A stretch of DNA of 63,918 nucleotides. Source: Trichomonas tenax (Eukaryota; Parabasalia; Trichomonadida; Trichomonadidae). Of this stretch, positions 1-10,525 are shown one piece after another (position 1 is the first letter of the stretch; each line of letters starts with the position of its first letter). Made by a program: the position numbers and the translations under genes. The notes under the pieces are model-generated. The model saw only the letters and a list, made by a program, of their open reading frames with translations. It was not told where the DNA came from and did no database searches. The stretch lies in the NCBI GenBank assembly GCA_023091735.1, contig JALKBU010000190.1:1-63918 (forward strand), read 5' to 3'.

Positions 1-364
1 CCTTCACTATGAGGCCACAACTACTCATAATGAAGTCTTCTTTGGCTTCCAACATTGAGTTCAATCCATTTCAACCTATTGACACTTTTCCATTTTTTTC
101 CCGCGCAAACACGTCACTTTCCTTTATTTTGACATTATGACTTTACATGTCAAAAATAAGTTACATATCAGAAAAGCACGTTGTTCTATTTTGTCCCAGT
201 CCCGGTTGTTTATTATCTAAATGAAATGTGCAATATGAAAATCATATAGCTCATTAGCGAATTTAGCGGACCAGTAGCGCATTCAACTTTGAATAGTTTA
301 CGCTAATTAGGTAAATGCACTAAAAACCTTATTAGCGAATTTTGTCACTTTTCCACTAATTACA

Positions 365-561
365 CAGGGGTTGTATTAATTATCGAGGAAAAATATGTGT
401 TAATATGGGGGAGAAATTGTTATAAAGGGTATTCTAAGAGTTTCAATAAAAGGGAGGGTTGAAAATAATAAGGGGATTTTTATTATAGGGGTTCGATAAA
501 ATAATGGGGTAGATTTTTATAATTTCCGGGTCAAACTGTATTATAAAGGGTCCTTGGGTTG
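365..561 (+). repeat. G-run-rich degenerate repeat-like segment
   Basis: About ten runs of three to five G lie on the + strand at roughly 15-30 base spacing in otherwise AT-rich DNA. Several sit in a shared context such as TATAAAGGG or TATAGGGG followed by TTC/TCC. It looks like a decayed minisatellite or a quadruplex-prone tract. No function is supported. Confidence 0.4.
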
Positions 562-810
562 AGTTTGCACGCAGCCAAAAAGTGCCTCATTCGTGCATCA
601 AAATTTGATGTGTTTGTTTTAAATCTTCATATCCTATTGAAGGTTATTTAATTTTTTGCAAATCTTCAATATCACACATTAAACTATGTATTCAAATGTG
701 TCTGATTATATTAATATATACGAATTGTTATTTTCTTTATCATTACTATGAAATGATCTTTTAGATCATTGTTTATAGGCTTAAAAATTAAAAAAAGAGT
801 TGATGTCGTG

Positions 811-815
811 TCACT
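811..815 (+). promoter_or_regulatory. Initiator (Inr) element
   Basis: TCACT fits the trichomonad initiator TCA(+1)Y(T/A). The +1 A at 813 lies 18 bases before the ATG at 831, within the usual short 5' leader distance. Confidence 0.6.
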
Positions 816-830
816 TTTTATTTTAAAATA

Positions 831-1991
831 ATGGATTTTTCTCGTCAGCGAATAAGAGAATTTATTTTGGATAGTTCTGTCGACAGAGGGTCATACATAG
901 AGTACAAAACCATATCAACAGAAAATGAAAACGAATATATTACAATCGAAATCAATCTTGCAGAATTATACAAGAAAAATATACGACAATTTGCATATAT
1001 CAGGAATATGATAGAACTAACCAATGAAATATCACATCCATGCTTACAAAAACTTGTTTGTTGCATTTATTCTAAAGGATTAACAGATTTAGTTTTCAAA
1101 TATTCAAAAGAAAATGCATTTACATTAATGGAATCGAGAAAGCAGATTCTAGAATATGATGCTGGCTCGATATTTTTATATCTTGTTGATGCTATCAAAT
1201 ATTTACATAGTAATAATTTAGTTCATCTTGATATACGTCCAGAAAACCTGATATGTATTGAAAATGATTATATTTTAGCTAATTTCATTCGTCTTCAAAA
1301 CATTGATTCTGAAACAATAATTGAATCTTACGGAACTCTGAATTATCAAGCACCAGAACTATATATCCACAACTCCTCACAATATCCTAAAGCTGCTGAT
1401 ATATGGGCAATGGGATTAACACTTTTATTTTTGCTAACAGGAAATGTTCCTTATTCATTGCAGCAAAGTTCCTCACAAGAGGAGAAATACAATGAATATA
1501 AGAAAATGATTGCAGAAACACACCTTGAAATCCCTCGTTATCTAAACCAAAACGCAATAACGCTCCTTGAAGGAATGCTTCAGCCGAATCCACAGAACAG
1601 AATTTCGATTGACCAAGTTGATAAAGATCAGTGGGTGACAAGTATAAGGAATGAGGTTATTAGACGTAAAAAACTCAAAACTATATCACATATAGCTGAT
1701 TTGTCAAAACAAAATTCAAAGCCAGATTCAATTTATATTGTCGTCAACGGAACAGAAACGTTCATCAAACAGAAAATACATGAATTTTTCTATCAGCAAG
1801 GATTTAAAATTCTTGAAATTTCGAAATGTGATATGAACATAATTAATCAGGCACATAGAATGTTGATGACAGCTAAGCTATTATCAATCGACCAATCTAC
1901 GAAAATCCATATCAGAAAGTTATATTGTGAAAATGAAAATCTTTGGGAAAAGATTATGCTTGGCTTCACTGAGAAGTTGTTTATGCAATGA
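831..1991 (+). CDS. Protein kinase-like protein, probable pseudokinase
   Basis: The 386-aa product has a recognisable kinase C-lobe. The activation-segment APE is at about residues 174-176, followed by the subdomain IX-like DIWAMGLTLLFLLTG. Catalytic motifs are degraded: the HRD loop reads HLDIRPEN (about 132-139), the DFG position reads ANF (about 148-150), and the beta-3 VAIK strand appears as ITIEIN without the lysine. A glycine-rich loop is not obvious. The missing metal-binding Asp and ATP-binding Lys suggest a scaffold or regulator rather than an enzyme (inference). The tail beyond residue 290 has no domain I recognise. The start is the first ATG after an Inr at 811-815. Confidence 0.75.
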   Translation: MDFSRQRIREFILDSSVDRGSYIEYKTISTENENEYITIEINLAELYKKNIRQFAYIRNMIELTNEISHPCLQKLVCCIYSKGLTDLVFKYSKENAFTLMESRKQILEYDAGSIFLYLVDAIKYLHSNNLVHLDIRPENLICIENDYILANFIRLQNIDSETIIESYGTLNYQAPELYIHNSSQYPKAADIWAMGLTLLFLLTGNVPYSLQQSSSQEEKYNEYKKMIAETHLEIPRYLNQNAITLLEGMLQPNPQNRISIDQVDKDQWVTSIRNEVIRRKKLKTISHIADLSKQNSKPDSIYIVVNGTETFIKQKIHEFFYQQGFKILEISKCDMNIINQAHRMLMTAKLLSIDQSTKIHIRKLYCENENLWEKIMLGFTEKLFMQ

Positions 1992-2285
1992 GCCATTTTC
2001 AAATTCTAATGATAGTTTTCAATTATATTGATTATTCAATCTCATGAAACTTCCATATTGGTATGCCTACGTGGGAAGTATTATTGTATTTCTAATTGTT
2101 TGTCTAAATTGTTTGTAATTTTTTCGAGAATTATATTGTTTGAACAAAAACTGCGATATCTAATGATAGGACGAACCAATTAGTCGTGGGCAAATAACCA
2201 TTTGGTTGGTTGTTCGCATGCGATGATTTCACAAATTTGTGAAGTTTATTTTTATAATTGATATGTTTATTTGGCAAAATAATGA

Positions 2286-2318
2286 TTTACACGTCGTATT
2301 GAAAATTTACGTGTCATT
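2286..2318 (+). promoter_or_regulatory. Promoter motif pair with overlapping initiator
   Basis: Two copies of the recurrent intergenic motif, TTTACACGTCG (2286-2296) and TTTACGTGTCA (2306-2316), lie just before the PDI gene. The second runs into TCATT (2314-2318), a consensus initiator with +1 A at 2316, nine bases before the ATG at 2325. The motif's terminal TCA is therefore the initiator itself. Confidence 0.55.
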
Positions 2319-2324
2319 TTCAAA

Positions 2325-3380
2325 ATGTTTCTTTTAGCAAGTCTTGCACAGTCCACAGTGCTCGAGATTACTAAGGAAATCTTGAATCTTCTCGTTGGAG
2401 AGCGCCCAATTTTCGTTAAGTTCTTCAGAACAACCTGCCCACACTGCCAAAGAATGACTGAGGACTTCGAAGAGGCCTCTAACATGTTCAAGGACGTCGA
2501 CTTCGGTAATGTCAACTGCAAGGAACAGAGCTCTATCTGCGACAGCTACAAGATCGAAGGCGTCCCAACAATCCTTCTATACGGCGCTTAGAACAAGACA
2601 GGAAAGCCATTTGAGGGCCACGAGCGTTCTGCCGACGGCTTCGCTGACTTCTTTGAGGAAACACTCTCTATCAGAGCTTACAGCCCACCAAAGATCGTCA
2701 AGGAGCTTTCCCCACTCAACTACAACACATCAATTGCTGCTACAAAGTGCTCGTTAGTCACATTCTACGCCCCATACTGCGGCCACTGCAAGAGATGGCT
2801 TCCACAGAAGAAGAATCTCGCCAACGCTTTCGTTGCAGACAACAACACAGTCTCCTTCTTGACAGTCAACTGCGAGAAATTCCCCAGCCGCTGCGAAGAA
2901 GTCAAGGGATACCCAATAATCAAGCTCTTCACCGGCGACAAGACAGAGGAGTACAACGGCCACCGCTCACCAGCTAATGTTGCTGAATTCATCAACGCAA
3001 ACTGCGGCACACAGCGTGGAACAGATGGCCTTCTTGTTGATGCTGCTGGTGTTATCCCAGAAGCTGAGGAAGCCGTCAAGGAGTTCGTCACAGCCAAGGG
3101 CAAGACAGCCGCCCTTAGCAAGGTCAAGCATCTCCCAGGATCCAATCTCTATGTCACATTCATGGAGCTTATCATTAAGAATGGCATTGAGAAGTCTAAG
3201 GAGGATCTTGCCAAGATCAAGTCCCTTCTTGATGAGCGTAAGGCCTTATACAAGGTCCTTGATAACCTCAAGACATGTTACAACGTCCTCGCCACAGTCC
3301 TTGGCGAGCGCCTTCCAAAGGAAACTCCAGCTCCGCAGGCTGATGCCAATGCTGCTCCAGCTGAAAACAAGGAACTCTAA
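2325..3380 (+). CDS. Protein disulfide isomerase-like protein interrupted by one in-frame TAG
   Basis: One frame runs from ATG 2325 to TAA 3378-3380 with a single TAG at 2589-2591. Before it are a short signal peptide (MFLLASLAQS) and thioredoxin domain 1 with the CPHC site. After it are the rest of domain 1, thioredoxin domain 2 with YCGHC, and an ERp29-like helical D domain near the C terminus. This is the PDI-D architecture. The protein ends NKEL, possibly a weak ER-retention tail. Disulfide formation and isomerisation in the ER is the family role. Codon use is strongly biased to C-ending codons, as in eL18 and uS3, implying high expression. A one-base change (for example AAG to TAG) would explain the stop. 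It could be a sequencing error, a recent null allele or readthrough. The gene ends in TAAA. Confidence 0.8.
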
Positions 3381-3423
3381 ACTTCATAAACACATAATTT
3401 TTTTTTTAATATAAAACAAGGAT

Positions 3424-4758
3424 TTACTCTAACTCTAATGCTATATTGATGAATTCTTCTGCAGCTGCTGCAAACTTTTCTGTTGGTGATTGCGAATGCA
3501 TTTCAGCAATCGGTATAAGGCGCTGTATCAAGTCGAAAAGTTCATCAGAATGATTTTCCTGGAATGCTTGTAAAACAAGTCTAAATGTGTGATAAGCAAT
3601 ACTTGGGTTTTCCGCGAGTCTCTCTATTTCATCGCCAATGCTTGCATCAAACCATTCCGAGAAATGGAAGTAATGGAGGAAGCAGAGGAATGTGCTTACT
3701 GTGCAACTAAATGTGATTTTATCTTCTAAGCTTTTCATCACTGTGCAGACTTCTTCATCGACTGCTCCACACCAAGCATCGTGGAAATGCCTTATGCATC
3801 GTGCACCATACATCACGTATTCATTGAATTTCTTTTTATCATCAGGTGAATTGATTTTGATTAATTTTAGTTGACCTAAAATGACATTGACATAATCCTT
3901 TGGAATAGATTCTGAATCGACTGGAACATTCAACAAGAACTCCCAAAACTTTTCCATGACTTCCACATCATCCAATACCTGTAATTTAGTGAAATTGTGC
4001 ATAAATAAATTTAATGCGGCAGATCTTATTTCATCTGTTACACCTCTTGTATGTAAATAGTCCAATGTTTCGATGATTTGGGCAATAGTTGCAGGATCAG
4101 TTGTCGTAATAAAATAATTCAAAATTCCAAAAAATTGTTCTTGAGTTTCAGGATTTTGACTGAACATATTCTGGATTATCCAGACACCATCTTCTGTAGG
4201 TTTTATCGTCTGAATTCGATCTAAGAATCCATTCGATATCAAAAACTCGAAATTTTCGTATTTGTAAGCTATGATTCTTGATATTATAGATAGGCTATCT
4301 AATCCTGGCTGTTCATTATTTGTTAAGTAGATTTGGTTAACTAAATTTGCAAATTCTGGCGTAAAGATCTCTCTTTTTCTTTTTGAATCTGCATCACATA
4401 ACAGAGCAAGTGCGTGCAGACCTAAAAATAGTATTTCTTGGTTATCATACTTTAAAACCGTTTCTAAAAATTGAGCAAATGGAAAATCTTTAGTAAAAGT
4501 CATTTTTTGTTCAACCCTCAGGCGCTCTATATTCTCTATTAATACAGAAAGAAAGTTAATGGGTTCTTTTTCACCATTGATAAATTCTTCTAAATTTTCT
4601 CGAATTTCTATAATAAATGCGCACACTTTCTTTTTCACGCGTTTTGATTTGAACTTTTCTGCGTTGTCTAAATTGCCGATAGGCTTATGCTCTTTTGCAG
4701 AATGAGCATGCATCACGACAACAAATAAAAATGGCTTTTTGCTAGATTCATCAGCCAT
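3424..4758 (-). CDS. ARM/HEAT-like helical repeat protein, unknown function
   Basis: The 444-aa all-helical protein begins at ATG 4758 (MADESS); the longer frame would need a GTG start. A basic segment near residues 40-50 (KFKSKRVKKK) is followed by paired leucine-rich helices typical of armadillo-like solenoids. It belongs to a loosely related set of ARM-like genes in this window (23270, 37261, 43432, 47081). It is convergent with the PDI gene, with a gap of only 43 bases. No catalytic motif is seen and no specific partner can be named. Confidence 0.7.
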   Translation of the reverse strand: MADESSKKPFLFVVVMHAHSAKEHKPIGNLDNAEKFKSKRVKKKVCAFIIEIRENLEEFINGEKEPINFLSVLIENIERLRVEQKMTFTKDFPFAQFLETVLKYDNQEILFLGLHALALLCDADSKRKREIFTPEFANLVNQIYLTNNEQPGLDSLSIISRIIAYKYENFEFLISNGFLDRIQTIKPTEDGVWIIQNMFSQNPETQEQFFGILNYFITTTDPATIAQIIETLDYLHTRGVTDEIRSAALNLFMHNFTKLQVLDDVEVMEKFWEFLLNVPVDSESIPKDYVNVILGQLKLIKINSPDDKKKFNEYVMYGARCIRHFHDAWCGAVDEEVCTVMKSLEDKITFSCTVSTFLCFLHYFHFSEWFDASIGDEIERLAENPSIAYHTFRLVLQAFQENHSDELFDLIQRLIPIAEMHSQSPTEKFAAAAEEFINIALELE

Positions 4759-5223
4759 ATTTATTTGAATATAGACATTCACCCAGCTAAAAGCCTTGAT
4801 TATTTTAAAATATTTTTAATTCAAAAATCGTTATGTTCTATTTTGATTAAAACACAATATAAATTGAATATATGTATAAAAATAAATCGTAACCATTATC
4901 TCTTTTCCTTTTTATTCAGTTCTATTTCGAAGAATTCTCATTTTTAAAATAAAAATTTTAAATTTTATCAATGAAAGAAATTTCTAATTGAAAGTTTTGG
5001 AAGTTTGTAAAGATTGGAAATGGGACCTATAGATAACAAGCTTTCAAGCAATGAAAGGAAAGTATATGTTTTAAAAAAATATATCACAAGATAAAGAAAT
5101 ATTGTTCAAAATAGCCCAAAAATGAGAACATAAGCTTTCCTAAGTAAGCAAATGCTATGCTTAGAGTTTGAGTTTCATTGATTAAAAAAATCTGAGGCCG
5201 TTAAAACTCAAAAAAAAAAGTAA
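4759..5223. other. Divergent intergenic region
   Basis: AT-rich DNA between two divergently transcribed genes. A poly-A tract (5209-5219) lies immediately before the ATG at 5224. No clear consensus initiator was found for either gene. Confidence 0.5.
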
Positions 5224-6633
5224 ATGTCTTTTCCTGAGCTTATCAACGCAATGGACGCAGCAATTGCGTGCCACAATGAGACTGGTGATATGCTCTATCT
5301 TGGGAAGGGAGATAAGCAGGCAGTTGAGACTTGTAAAAGAGTTTTATTCTTGCTGAAACAGTATCGCGACAAAACAGATTGGAAAAAGCCAAACGCTATT
5401 GCATATCAGCCGCTATTCGACGTAATAAAGAATCATTACAAAATTATTCGCGGAAAATATCCAAATTTCGAAGAAAAACTGATTTACGTCTTTTTACGAA
5501 AATTAATTCCAGGAAAAATCGCTCCACTAAACTTCCCCGTTCTTTCTCAGCTCTCTCTTTGCAGTGTTCCCGTTGAAGTTGTAAATTCAAAATTCAAACC
5601 AGCGCCAATTACTGCATACATCGACGGCTATTATAACTTTATCATTCCTATTGGCGGAAATGTTATCAGAATTCCTCTTATTCCAGAAGATGGCACAACT
5701 CCGATCACATTACCGCCATCTATTCGTTTTCTCGGCACAGATGAGGAGAGAAAGAACACACAAGACTTTATTGTTACTCAGGCGCCGAAAATCGGACGTC
5801 TTTATCAATTCCATTCCTTTATATCAGTGTTATCAAACTCAGATCCTCGAATGGGCCCAATGGCTGCTTTCAAGGATGCTATCACATCATTTGATTTATC
5901 TTTTGCTACAGCAATAGCTGCTTTGGCATACGATGACAATTCGAAGAAATTAATTCCGCGATTAATGAATATTCTCGGTTGCTCTACACTTCTCGACCAC
6001 TTCCTTCGTGTGTTGGTCACTAATTCACGTCTTGTTGTTTCATCAACAATTCCTGAAGATAATACAGAGTTTACAGCGCTCGTTAATTTGTTTGTCAGCC
6101 CATCATTCGACTGGGCCGATGATTTGACGACTAACGACATGTCATTGACCGAACTTATTCAGAGACTTTGCGAAGAAAAGCTTCCTTTGCTTCCAGATTT
6201 GTCTAAATATGTACTTAGAGCTGCCCTCGTTATCGCATGCTATCAGGACATCAGTGGTGATGTTGCCATTGCTATGTTCTTAGAACTCGTCGTTCGTCCA
6301 TTCGTTAGAAAGATTTATCTTGATGCTGATTACCTCACAGAGAAAGAAAATATGCTCAAGCATCAGCCAGAGTCAGAAGAAAATGCAGAGATTATTAAAA
6401 GAGCTATTGTTTCAATCCTTGGAATGGACATTCAGATCAAATTGTCGCCATCTCAAGTTAAGAATGATGTCCAGAAGCTTTATGACTTCTCTGTTAGTCA
6501 AGTTGACAATCTCGTTCGTCTTGTTATTGCTCTCAATGGACGCCCGAAGGAGCAGATTCCTGTTATGCAGGCAATGTTGTTTGGATATAAGCTGTTCTTA
6601 GATAATGATGTAGATGATGAAGATGATCAGTAA
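5224..6633 (+). CDS. Conserved-looking 469-aa protein, unknown; weak RasGAP-like resemblance
   Basis: A complete ORF with a helical N-terminal part (about 1-100), a beta-rich middle (about 115-175) and a helical C-terminal half, ending in an acidic tail (DNDVDDEDDQ). The segment around residues 250-400, with LLDHFLRVLVTNSRL and later MFLELVVRPFV, faintly resembles RasGAP helices. I cannot identify an arginine finger with confidence, so this is only a suggestion. Codon use and length indicate a real gene. Confidence 0.65.
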   Translation: MSFPELINAMDAAIACHNETGDMLYLGKGDKQAVETCKRVLFLLKQYRDKTDWKKPNAIAYQPLFDVIKNHYKIIRGKYPNFEEKLIYVFLRKLIPGKIAPLNFPVLSQLSLCSVPVEVVNSKFKPAPITAYIDGYYNFIIPIGGNVIRIPLIPEDGTTPITLPPSIRFLGTDEERKNTQDFIVTQAPKIGRLYQFHSFISVLSNSDPRMGPMAAFKDAITSFDLSFATAIAALAYDDNSKKLIPRLMNILGCSTLLDHFLRVLVTNSRLVVSSTIPEDNTEFTALVNLFVSPSFDWADDLTTNDMSLTELIQRLCEEKLPLLPDLSKYVLRAALVIACYQDISGDVAIAMFLELVVRPFVRKIYLDADYLTEKENMLKHQPESEENAEIIKRAIVSILGMDIQIKLSPSQVKNDVQKLYDFSVSQVDNLVRLVIALNGRPKEQIPVMQAMLFGYKLFLDNDVDDEDDQ

Positions 6634-8437
6634 TCGGTTTGTACTATCATATATTTTAACACTATTTTTTTTTAGATATTAAACACCTCATTTTTGTTTT
6701 AATTTCATACTTCATCATTCCTCAAGTTATTATTTCTTATTTCGAAACTTCAAAATGATGAAGCTGGCCTTGATTTTGTTGAAATTGCAAAGATTTTGAA
6801 CAATTTTAATTTTTGCAGTTTTATGGACTATTCATAAATTTTTGGTATAAAATATATAATTCTGGTATCTCCGAAGTGGATGCAACAAAACCCAATCGCA
6901 CAAATTATAGTGTATTTTTAATTACGTAGTTTTATTCAGCGTCTATTTCAACACAGGCAATCTTCAAGTTTTTCGAAATCTATTTAGCAAATATGTAGAA
7001 TTTTATTTGAAATTAATCATTCCTATTTTATCATCATTATGATATGAAATTAAACATTTTAATTTGATTGCCATTATGATGTTAATCACCATTATCAATT
7101 GCCATTGAAATGAAGTCTCTCGAAACCGTTCAATTCTTAAAATCCAAGGGTACTATCGAATAAACTTTCAGCTACTTTGATAAGATTTTTTACGATTTGG
7201 ACTCTACTACACATGGATATATTGCAAGCGATAATAATTCTTAGTTTATTTCTTCTATAATGGCTTTATTCTACAATATAATAATATGCGTTATTCATTT
7301 CATTTCTTGCATTTCTTAATGCTATAGGATTTTCTGCAGCATCCCATATCGGTAGCAATCTTCCATATACTTTCCTTGTTGTAATTGTGTGAAAGGAAGA
7401 CATGCAAAGAGTCAAAAAATGAGCATGAGAAAGTGTCATAATAATATTTCTTCGTTATTCTTTCCTCCTGAAGATTGCAGACCCTGTCACAAATACAGAT
7501 TATTTTAAAAGCCAAATGCCTTCTGTGCAAGACATTTCATTCTAAATTCACGGAATTACGATCATTTCTAGACTTAAAACAGAAAGTTTTTCTTACTTCT
7601 CATTTAGCATTCTATACATCCATTAAGCTGACTATACTTTTACAGTTTCATGTTCGTAGGATGTACTAATTTTGATTTGCGAATAACCCTATTGCTTCTG
7701 CATGCAAATATTTAATGATCCATTCCATTTATCATTAAAATTATGTTAATCTTTAAAAATCTAATTTACCTTTAAATTCCCTTTTTTAGTTATTTTCTTG
7801 ATGCTGCAGTTTAATAGCATGCCAGCATGACTATTTCATATATCATTCCCTGGGTTTAATCTCTTTTTGTCTGTGAGATATTAATTCAACAATTCTCTCG
7901 AGCTCACTTTTTTGCACTTTTTTGGAGTGTCATTACCTTTATGTTGGGTATCATACTAAGTATGCAACATAATTGCAACAGTTTCTACCATTTTTGTTGC
8001 CAAAACTGTAAAAGTAAGTTTTGGCTAAGATTGTGATAAAATTGCAAAAGATTGTGAAATTCAATGGGGGATGTAGTATATGGAAAATGAATTTATTGTA
8101 CTATATATAGTCGTTCTGTGCTCAATCGAAAAATCCTCCTGTTTATAATTTGCCATATAAAATGAATTTTGTCAAGTAAAAAACAATTAATAAACCGTTT
8201 TAGTTTTTTATGACAAAGCACTTAAAGCACTTATCTAGCAAAGAAATTCATTTCATGTTTTTGATTGTTTGGTCAATTTTTTCTCTCAATTTAAAATCTT
8301 TGAGGATAAATCCCAAATATGACCATAGATTGGGATAATATCTTTATATCCAAAATAATTTCCGCCAAAACTAGCTGCAAAAAAAATTTGATTTTGGTCG
8401 AGTAATTTAATAACGTTCAAACGAAGTTGTCTCTAAT
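6634..8437. other. Long intergenic stretch with an ankyrin relic
   Basis: The only recognisable content is the two-unit, one-module ankyrin relic at 7012-7163. The remaining DNA is AT-rich with short ORFs that show no family features. Confidence 0.55.
7012..7163 (+). pseudogene. Ankyrin relic: two 37-bp units plus terminal ankyrin module
   Basis: Two consecutive 37-bp units (7012-7048 and 7049-7085) match the phase of the giant array at 54.9-61.8 kb; the second is diverged. They abut a module at 7086-7163 that translates as SPLSIAIEMKSLETVQFLKS then KGTIE and a stop. This mirrors the terminal module of the big array (61782-61865). No upstream N-terminal ORF remains intact, so this looks like the tail of a decayed ankyrin gene of the same kind. 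Confidence 0.7.
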
Positions 8438-9136
8438 ATGGATTTATTGGAGTCAACAGAGACCAAAAAGCAAATCAAAATGGGGAAAATCTTGGCGTGT
8501 AATCTCACTTCATTTCTGACACTTTTGAGAAAATATTATTCAAATTTTACTGCGATGAAAGAAACTCCCCAATATTGGGACCTTCTCTCGGAATCTGACA
8601 AAGAAGGGTACAACGACCTCCACAGGGAGTTCGAATCCGGAGTGATGAAGCGTGCAAGGAACGGAAGAGCCGAATCTTTTGAGGAAATGTTGGACAACAT
8701 TAAGAGATACTGCGCCAAGGACGACGAGAATGATTGGAAGAGGTATCTCGTTTGCGGAGTGTGCTGGCTCGATGATGCTATCGCTATCAACACGAGACAG
8801 CTGAGATTACTTGTTTGCAAGTGTAAGTCTTCTATTAATGGTTCATTACAGAAGATGGGCTACAGCACAAACATGGCACACTCTGAATCCTGGAAAATCC
8901 TTTTCCCCAAGATCCCACTTCTCAAGGATCACTTTTCTGAGCTAAGGAAGTGGACAATCCGTTATAAGCCTAAGAAGGGTGAACACGGAAAACAGCATGT
9001 CGAACAGTTAAGTCAATCTCATTCTGAAGAGCACGATGACAGTTCTCCACCTCCAACACCGGAAACTATGCTCCCAACTGTCCCACTGAAATTCAGGGTG
9101 AAAATGCTGCGCTTACAGCAAGCAATTACGATTTAA
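8438..9136 (+). CDS. Initiator-binding domain (IBD) protein, IBP39-like DNA-binding factor
   Basis: The central region, about residues 45-180, with RYLVCGVCWLDDAIAINTRQ followed by a basic CKCKSSINGSLQKMGYS segment, matches my memory of the trichomonad IBD winged-helix domain. That domain is found in IBP39, which binds the Inr, and in paralogs such as the M3-binding protein. The tail after residue 180 is low-complexity (HSEEHDDSSPPPTP). Its likely role is promoter recognition in the nucleus. Which motif it reads is unknown; the window itself contains both Inr elements and TTTACAYGTCA motifs. The alternative ATG at MGKILA is possible. Confidence 0.75.
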   Translation: MDLLESTETKKQIKMGKILACNLTSFLTLLRKYYSNFTAMKETPQYWDLLSESDKEGYNDLHREFESGVMKRARNGRAESFEEMLDNIKRYCAKDDENDWKRYLVCGVCWLDDAIAINTRQLRLLVCKCKSSINGSLQKMGYSTNMAHSESWKILFPKIPLLKDHFSELRKWTIRYKPKKGEHGKQHVEQLSQSHSEEHDDSSPPPTPETMLPTVPLKFRVKMLRLQQAITI

Positions 9137-9813
9137 TCAGGATTGCTTGGGTAATTTGTTTTAGTTTTATTTATTTTTTATTATTCAAGATATCTCTTGA
9201 ATAAACGGCCTGCTTTTTAATCTAATTATTTATTTCAATTTCACATTAAGTTTTGATGTCCAATAAACATAACATCTATTTATACCTCCTTCAATGCTCT
9301 ATATTTTATATTATAACTGACATCAGGAACCAAATTTAGAAATTGAGATTTAAAATATGGATCTGTACATTTGGATCTTAGATAGACTTATTGAAGTGTA
9401 TCATTTTTCAGTTATTTTTCATATGGGTTTACATTTATCATATTTTTTTCAAATTTTCATAATATAACAGAGGAATTTTGTATCTTTTCTGTATATTACC
9501 CAGAAGTATTCAAAGCAGTCCATCATGTTTAAAGATCTAGTTTTTTGAAATTACCATTAGAGAAAATATATCTTCAGAATATATCGAACCACGTTTATAA
9601 CATAAACTATGCAGGGCCATGTGTACTGAATTATAATGGTTGTTATTGGTTTTGACACTAATTTATATCAAAGAAAAATTTAAAACTCATCAGAAAGGAC
9701 TTTTTTTGTGATAAATAAGTTTTGCACAGTCAGTGAATTATATATTCACAATAATATTAGATATCCAAGAAAAAATTTTCTTGAACGAAAAACGGTTTGG
9801 TCCCCCTTTTCGA
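9137..9813. other. Intergenic region upstream of eL18
   Basis: AT-rich. TCACA at 9746-9750 fits the initiator but is 66 bases from the eL18 ATG. A CCCCCTTTTCG run ends at the ATG. Nothing coding is seen. Confidence 0.45.
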
Positions 9814-10374
9814 ATGGGTGTTGATCTTATTCATCGCACTTTCCGCAAACAGAGGACAGAGCCAAAGACACAGGATGTCCAGATGAAGATGCTACACAAC
9901 CTTTACGCTTTCCTCGCTCGTCGTACAGGCAATGATTTCAATGCTAAGGTCGCCCACCGCCTTTGCATCTCCCGCACAAACCGCCGCCCATACTCCATCT
10001 CCCGCCTTGCTACAGCTCTCAAGGAGAAGGATGCCGAGACAATCGCCGTTCTTGTTGCCAAGATCACAAACGACGAGCGCCTCCTCGAAGTTCCAAAGAT
10101 GAAGGTTTGCGCCCTCAAGTTCTCTGAGACAGCTCGTGCCCGTATTCTTGCTGCTGGTGGCGAATGCATTACTTTCGATCAGCTCGCTCAGCTCCGCCCA
10201 ACAGGTGAGAAGTGCCTCCTTCTCGAGGGTGACCGCACACACCGCCTTGTCAACAAGCACTTCGGCGCTGCTCCAGGTGATGACAACTCTAAGACTCGTC
10301 CAAAGATTGCCTCCCATGGCCGTAAGTTCGAGATGGCTCGTGGACGCAGGAAATCGAGATGGTACCACGCTTAA
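9814..10374 (+). CDS. RPL18: 60S ribosomal protein eL18
   Basis: The 186-aa protein begins MGVDLIHRTFRKQRTEPKTQD, close to the family start MGVD...R..PK.QD. It continues with FLARRT, SRTNRRP and a basic C terminus (KFEMARGRRKSRWYHA), which are eL18 hallmarks. It is a component of the large ribosomal subunit. The longer frame from 9733 adds a hydrophobic leader unlike the family, so ATG 9814 is chosen. Codon use is strongly C-biased, as expected for very high expression. The stop overlaps TAAA, the trichomonad polyadenylation-type signal. Confidence 0.95.
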   Translation: MGVDLIHRTFRKQRTEPKTQDVQMKMLHNLYAFLARRTGNDFNAKVAHRLCISRTNRRPYSISRLATALKEKDAETIAVLVAKITNDERLLEVPKMKVCALKFSETARARILAAGGECITFDQLAQLRPTGEKCLLLEGDRTHRLVNKHFGAAPGDDNSKTRPKIASHGRKFEMARGRRKSRWYHA

Positions 10375-10525
10375 AAGAGTCTAATAAAATCTTTATTCAA
10401 AATTTATAAAAATCGTTCTGAGGGAAATGTCATTTATTGTTATGTGATTACTTTATATCTCATTATACATATTCTATATCTTAGACATAAATAGAAAAAT
10501 ATTACCGAATCAACCAAAAACTTTT

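Larger units (their letters stand above)
1..830. other. Intergenic DNA upstream of the first gene
   Basis: No supportable gene is seen. The stretch holds a TTTACATGTCA motif (142-152), a weaker TTACATATCA (161-170), and a G-run-rich segment at 365-561 described separately. The rest is AT-rich. Confidence 0.6.

Noticed and set aside
5224..6633. Firm RasGAP assignment
   Set aside because: Only loose helical resemblance, with no identifiable arginine finger or FLR-type motif.
7300..7530. Minus-strand 76-codon ORF
   Set aside because: No family signature, no promoter motif, and a composition like the surrounding intergenic DNA.
9892..10368. Long minus-strand ORF opposite eL18
   Set aside because: It is a shadow produced by the C-rich codon bias of eL18.
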